Source of the DNA: CAZWLD01 sp964634685
GTDB lineage: Bacteria > Bacillota_I > Bacilli_A > Acholeplasmatales > JAEDCM01
Length of the DNA: 64,000 nt
NCBI GenBank assembly: GCA_964634685.1
Contig: CAZWLD010000005.1
Coordinates: forward strand, 5,172 to 69,171
Reading direction: 5' to 3'
Shown here: positions 62,646 to 64,000 of the stretch, piece by piece
Numbering within the stretch: the first letter of the stretch is position 1
How the letters are laid out: every line of letters starts with the position of its first letter
The notes under the pieces: model-generated
Seen by the model: the letters and a program-made list of their open reading frames with translations, nothing else
Database searches by the model: none
Told to the model about the DNA's origin: nothing
Program-made: the position numbers and the translations under genes

Positions 62646-63194
62646 TTATTTAATTACTTCCCAATGCCCTGTTTTATTAGAGCCAACTCTAATTACTACA
62701 TTTTTTTCAATCAAAGAATTAACTATACGTTGGATTGTTTTTTCTAATTTGCCTATTCTTAGGGCAAGTTCAGCTTTTGATATTCCCAAGTTTTTATCTA
62801 TCAAATTATAAATTAATTGCTCTTGCGCTGATAATTCAACCTTTAAATGGACATTTATTTGGACATTTGGCCTGATAAACTCGAAGAAAAAGCCATAAGC
62901 CTCTTTTCTAAATGTCCACGAAACACCATATTGATTACATAATTCATTAACTCTTTGAAATCTAGTTCCTGCCTTTTCAACATCCTTACTTCTAAAAAGA
63001 ATATCCAACATTAGCTTATTTCTTTTATAAGAAGGTAAGTTCTTATTAATAAAATCGAAAGGAGTCAAATCAAAAGGAAATGATCCAGGATTATATATTT
63101 CAATTTTGGTTGGATGAATTCCTATTTCAATTTCCGCATATTTTTTTGCCCTTGATTTTTTATGAATTTCAGCAATCTCGTAGATACCGTTTCT
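62646..63194 (-). pseudogene. C-terminal fragment of an AlbA_2/RecG-like ATP-binding regulator
   Basis: The open frame runs from a TGA at 63195-63197 to the stop at 62646. It reads IHPTKIEIYNPGSFPFDLTP, PSYKRNKLMLDILFRSKDVE, GTRFQRVNELC, and ends in a winged-helix-like region (ISKAELALRIGKLEKTIQRI). These are the C-terminal halves of the AlbA_2/transcriptional-regulator family. The N-terminal domain is absent. ATG at 63068 lacks a ribosome site, so it is probably not expressed as such. Upstream lies a tandem AGTTGGCCACAA duplication (about 63224-63248). Confidence 0.6.
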
Positions 63195-63396
63195 TCAATC
63201 AGCTTTTTAAAAAATTTTTTAAAAAGTTGGCCACAAAGTTGGCCACAACTCATTTTCTTGTGTTTTAAATTAACAATTTTGGGAAATATTTAGTTGATAA
63301 ATGAAGAAAATCTCACTCAGTTTAAAAGTTATTTTTTATAGTTATTGGTCAAAATAATTATATTTAATTAAAGTATATTATCATATTTATCCAAAA

Positions 63397-63424
63397 TAAA
63401 AGGTCTGATGATGGACACCAGACC
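63397..63424 (-). terminator. Terminator of tRNA-Leu
   Basis: GGTCTG and CAGACC form the stem on the minus strand, followed by TTTTATTTT, directly after the tRNA. Confidence 0.75.
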
Positions 63425-63437
63425 ACTTGATCATAAT

Positions 63438-63525
63438 TGGTGCCCGAAGTCGGACTCGAACCGACAAGGTCTCACAACCGCATGATTTTGAGTCATGTAT
63501 GTTTACCAATTTCATCATTCGGGCA
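63438..63525 (-). tRNA. tRNA-Leu(CAA), CCA encoded
   Basis: The minus strand gives acceptor arms TGCCCGA and TCGGGCA, with encoded CCA (63438-63440). The anticodon stem CATGA/TCATG holds loop CTCAAAA, so the anticodon is CAA. A long variable arm (class II) and the T-arm GTCGGTTCGAGTCCGAC confirm leucine. Confidence 0.95.
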
Positions 63526-63543
63526 TTTGATTTGTACTCTTAT

Positions 63544-63572
63544 ACTTTATCACAATAATATCCTTATTGCAA
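63544..63572 (-). promoter_or_regulatory. Likely promoter of tRNA-Leu
   Basis: TTGCAA (63567-63572), 17 bases, TAAAGT (63544-63549) on the minus strand, about 20 bases before the mature tRNA end. Confidence 0.5.
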
Positions 63573-63710
63573 GAGATTTTTTTATTTTTCTTAATAGCAA
63601 AAGTTAATTTCTCCCCAAATCGTTAAAATATGAAAGAATTAACATTAACAAACATCAATTTTTTAAAAAAAACTTTCTTAATATAGCTTATCCATTGTTA
63701 TGAAAAAAAT

Positions 63711-63790
63711 GAAAAAGCACCGTAGAACGGCGCTTTCCCTTAAACTCTTTGATTAACGGACGAGCCTGTTAATCGGCTTCTTCTCCTTTA
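63711..63790 (-). ncRNA. Putative small RNA, about 80 nt, with terminator
   Basis: A consensus promoter lies upstream. The RNA begins near TAATAAAGGAG, has a stem GATTAAC/GTTAATC with an inner GG/CC pair (63751-63774), then a terminator stem AGCGCCG/CGGTGCT followed by T residues (63712-63734). The 5' end carries an SD-like AAAGGAG but no start codon follows within reach, so a regulatory RNA is more likely than a leader peptide. No family recognised. Confidence 0.5.
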
Positions 63791-63795
63791 TTAAC

Positions 63796-63824
63796 ATTAT
63801 ACACAATTGGTATTAAAATATCAA
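63796..63824 (-). promoter_or_regulatory. Consensus sigma-A promoter of the small RNA
   Basis: TTGATA (63819-63824), exactly 17 bases, and a perfect TATAAT (63796-63801) on the minus strand. Confidence 0.75.
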
Positions 63825-63901
63825 TTGTTTTTTTATTTCTTGATCTCATTTATATTCGCATTTTTTTGTTCAAAAATTAATGATTTTTTTCAAGTTCAAT
63901 T

Positions 63902-63932
63902 TTGACAATTTTCGATTTTTTTAGTGTATAAT
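63902..63932 (+). promoter_or_regulatory. Promoter of the gene at the right edge
   Basis: TTGACA (63902-63907) and TATAAT (63927-63932), spaced 19 bases. A leader with a small CTTCGGAAG hairpin follows. Confidence 0.5.
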
Positions 63933-63990
63933 TACCTTCGGAAGCTGATGACGGTGTTACTCCAAATCGCATATAGAGGAGGTGGTTCCT

Positions 63991-64000
63991 ATGAAAAAAA
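63991..64000 (+). CDS. Start of a gene cut by the right edge
   Basis: ATG at 63991 follows AGAGGAGGTGG (63975-63985), one of the strongest ribosome sites in the window. Only MKK is visible, so no function can be given. Confidence 0.6.

Noticed and set aside
62551..62811. Plus-strand frame over the RhuM and AlbA_2 remnants
   Set aside because: It is antisense to better-supported coding remains and has no ribosome site or similarity.
1..64000. Mycoplasma-type code (TGA as tryptophan)
   Set aside because: TGA ends several genes at overlaps with the next start, and tryptophan positions in conserved proteins use TGG.
63948..64000. Earlier in-frame-looking start (ATG 63948) for the edge gene
   Set aside because: It lacks a ribosome site, while ATG 63991 has a perfect one.

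Overview
The window is low-GC DNA (roughly one third G+C by eye) from a member of the Bacillota, probably a deep-branching member of the Bacilli. Ribosome-binding sites are strong (AGGAGG or AGGTGAT). TTG and GTG starts are common. TGA acts as a stop (for example in the spoVAC/spoVAD and thyA/folA overlaps), so the code is standard, not the Mycoplasma code. Sporulation genes are present: spoIIAA-spoIIAB-sigF, spoVAC-spoVAD-spoVAE, dpaA and a SpoVB-type flippase. The organism is therefore probably an endospore former or a close relative. Most genes lie on the minus strand in short, tightly overlapping operons.

Layout. 1-6.1 kb: rel (cut by the left edge) and apt, a SpoVB-like flippase, a DUF421 membrane protein, a small TIGR04086-type membrane protein and a DUF4143-type ATPase. 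6.1-9.3 kb: the nadA-nadB-nadC operon, with an operator-like palindrome inside its promoter. 9.3-13.5 kb: a decayed membrane gene, rarA with a clear promoter, membrane proteins and an FtsK/SpoIIIE relative whose ATPase motifs are broken. 13.5-13.7 kb: a free-standing structured RNA with its own promoter and terminator. 13.9-24.2 kb: the most unusual region, a seven-gene minus-strand operon. It encodes a zinc-ribbon/TIR protein, three paralogous coiled-coil membrane proteins, a 59-residue microprotein, a small helical protein and a Ycf46-type AAA+ ATPase. I do not recognise it as a described system. 24.3-28.2 kb: dpaA, an aspartokinase-like gene, dapA and an RNase J paralog with altered metal ligands, in an order like the Bacillus spoVF-dapA-rnjB locus. 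28.3-30.9 kb: recU and a class A penicillin-binding protein. 30.9-32.1 kb: a TPP riboswitch controlling thiT and a small membrane gene. 32.1-34 kb: the spoVA operon. 34.1-37.1 kb: a Fic protein and an ABC-F ATPase. 37.1-38.5 kb: the spoIIA operon. 38.6-40.7 kb: an SPFH/NfeD membrane-domain operon. 40.8-42.7 kb: a NatAB-type ABC exporter, followed by five 33-bp tandem repeats. 43.1-45.6 kb: dapF-dapH-D,D-carboxypeptidase. 45.6-52.6 kb: SDR, pdp, DinG-type helicase/nuclease, plsC, folA, thyA and ssb. 52.7-57.6 kb: the ymfF/ymfH peptidase pair and the deoC-deoD salvage genes. 57.8-61.3 kb: a DtxR-family repressor, a giant Ig-like/VanZ fusion and a VOC protein. 61.4-63.3 kb: a small decaying accessory patch with a toxin-antitoxin pair and two gene remnants. 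63.4-64 kb: tRNA-Leu(CAA), a second small RNA and the first codons of a new gene.

How the genes connect. Several operons serve the envelope and the spore: DAP synthesis, PBPs, dipicolinate synthesis, the SpoVA channel and forespore sigma-F control. Nucleotide salvage and thymidylate supply form another group. The TIR/Ycf46 operon stands apart as a possible membrane-associated stress, defence or remodelling complex. Its function is inferred only from domain content.
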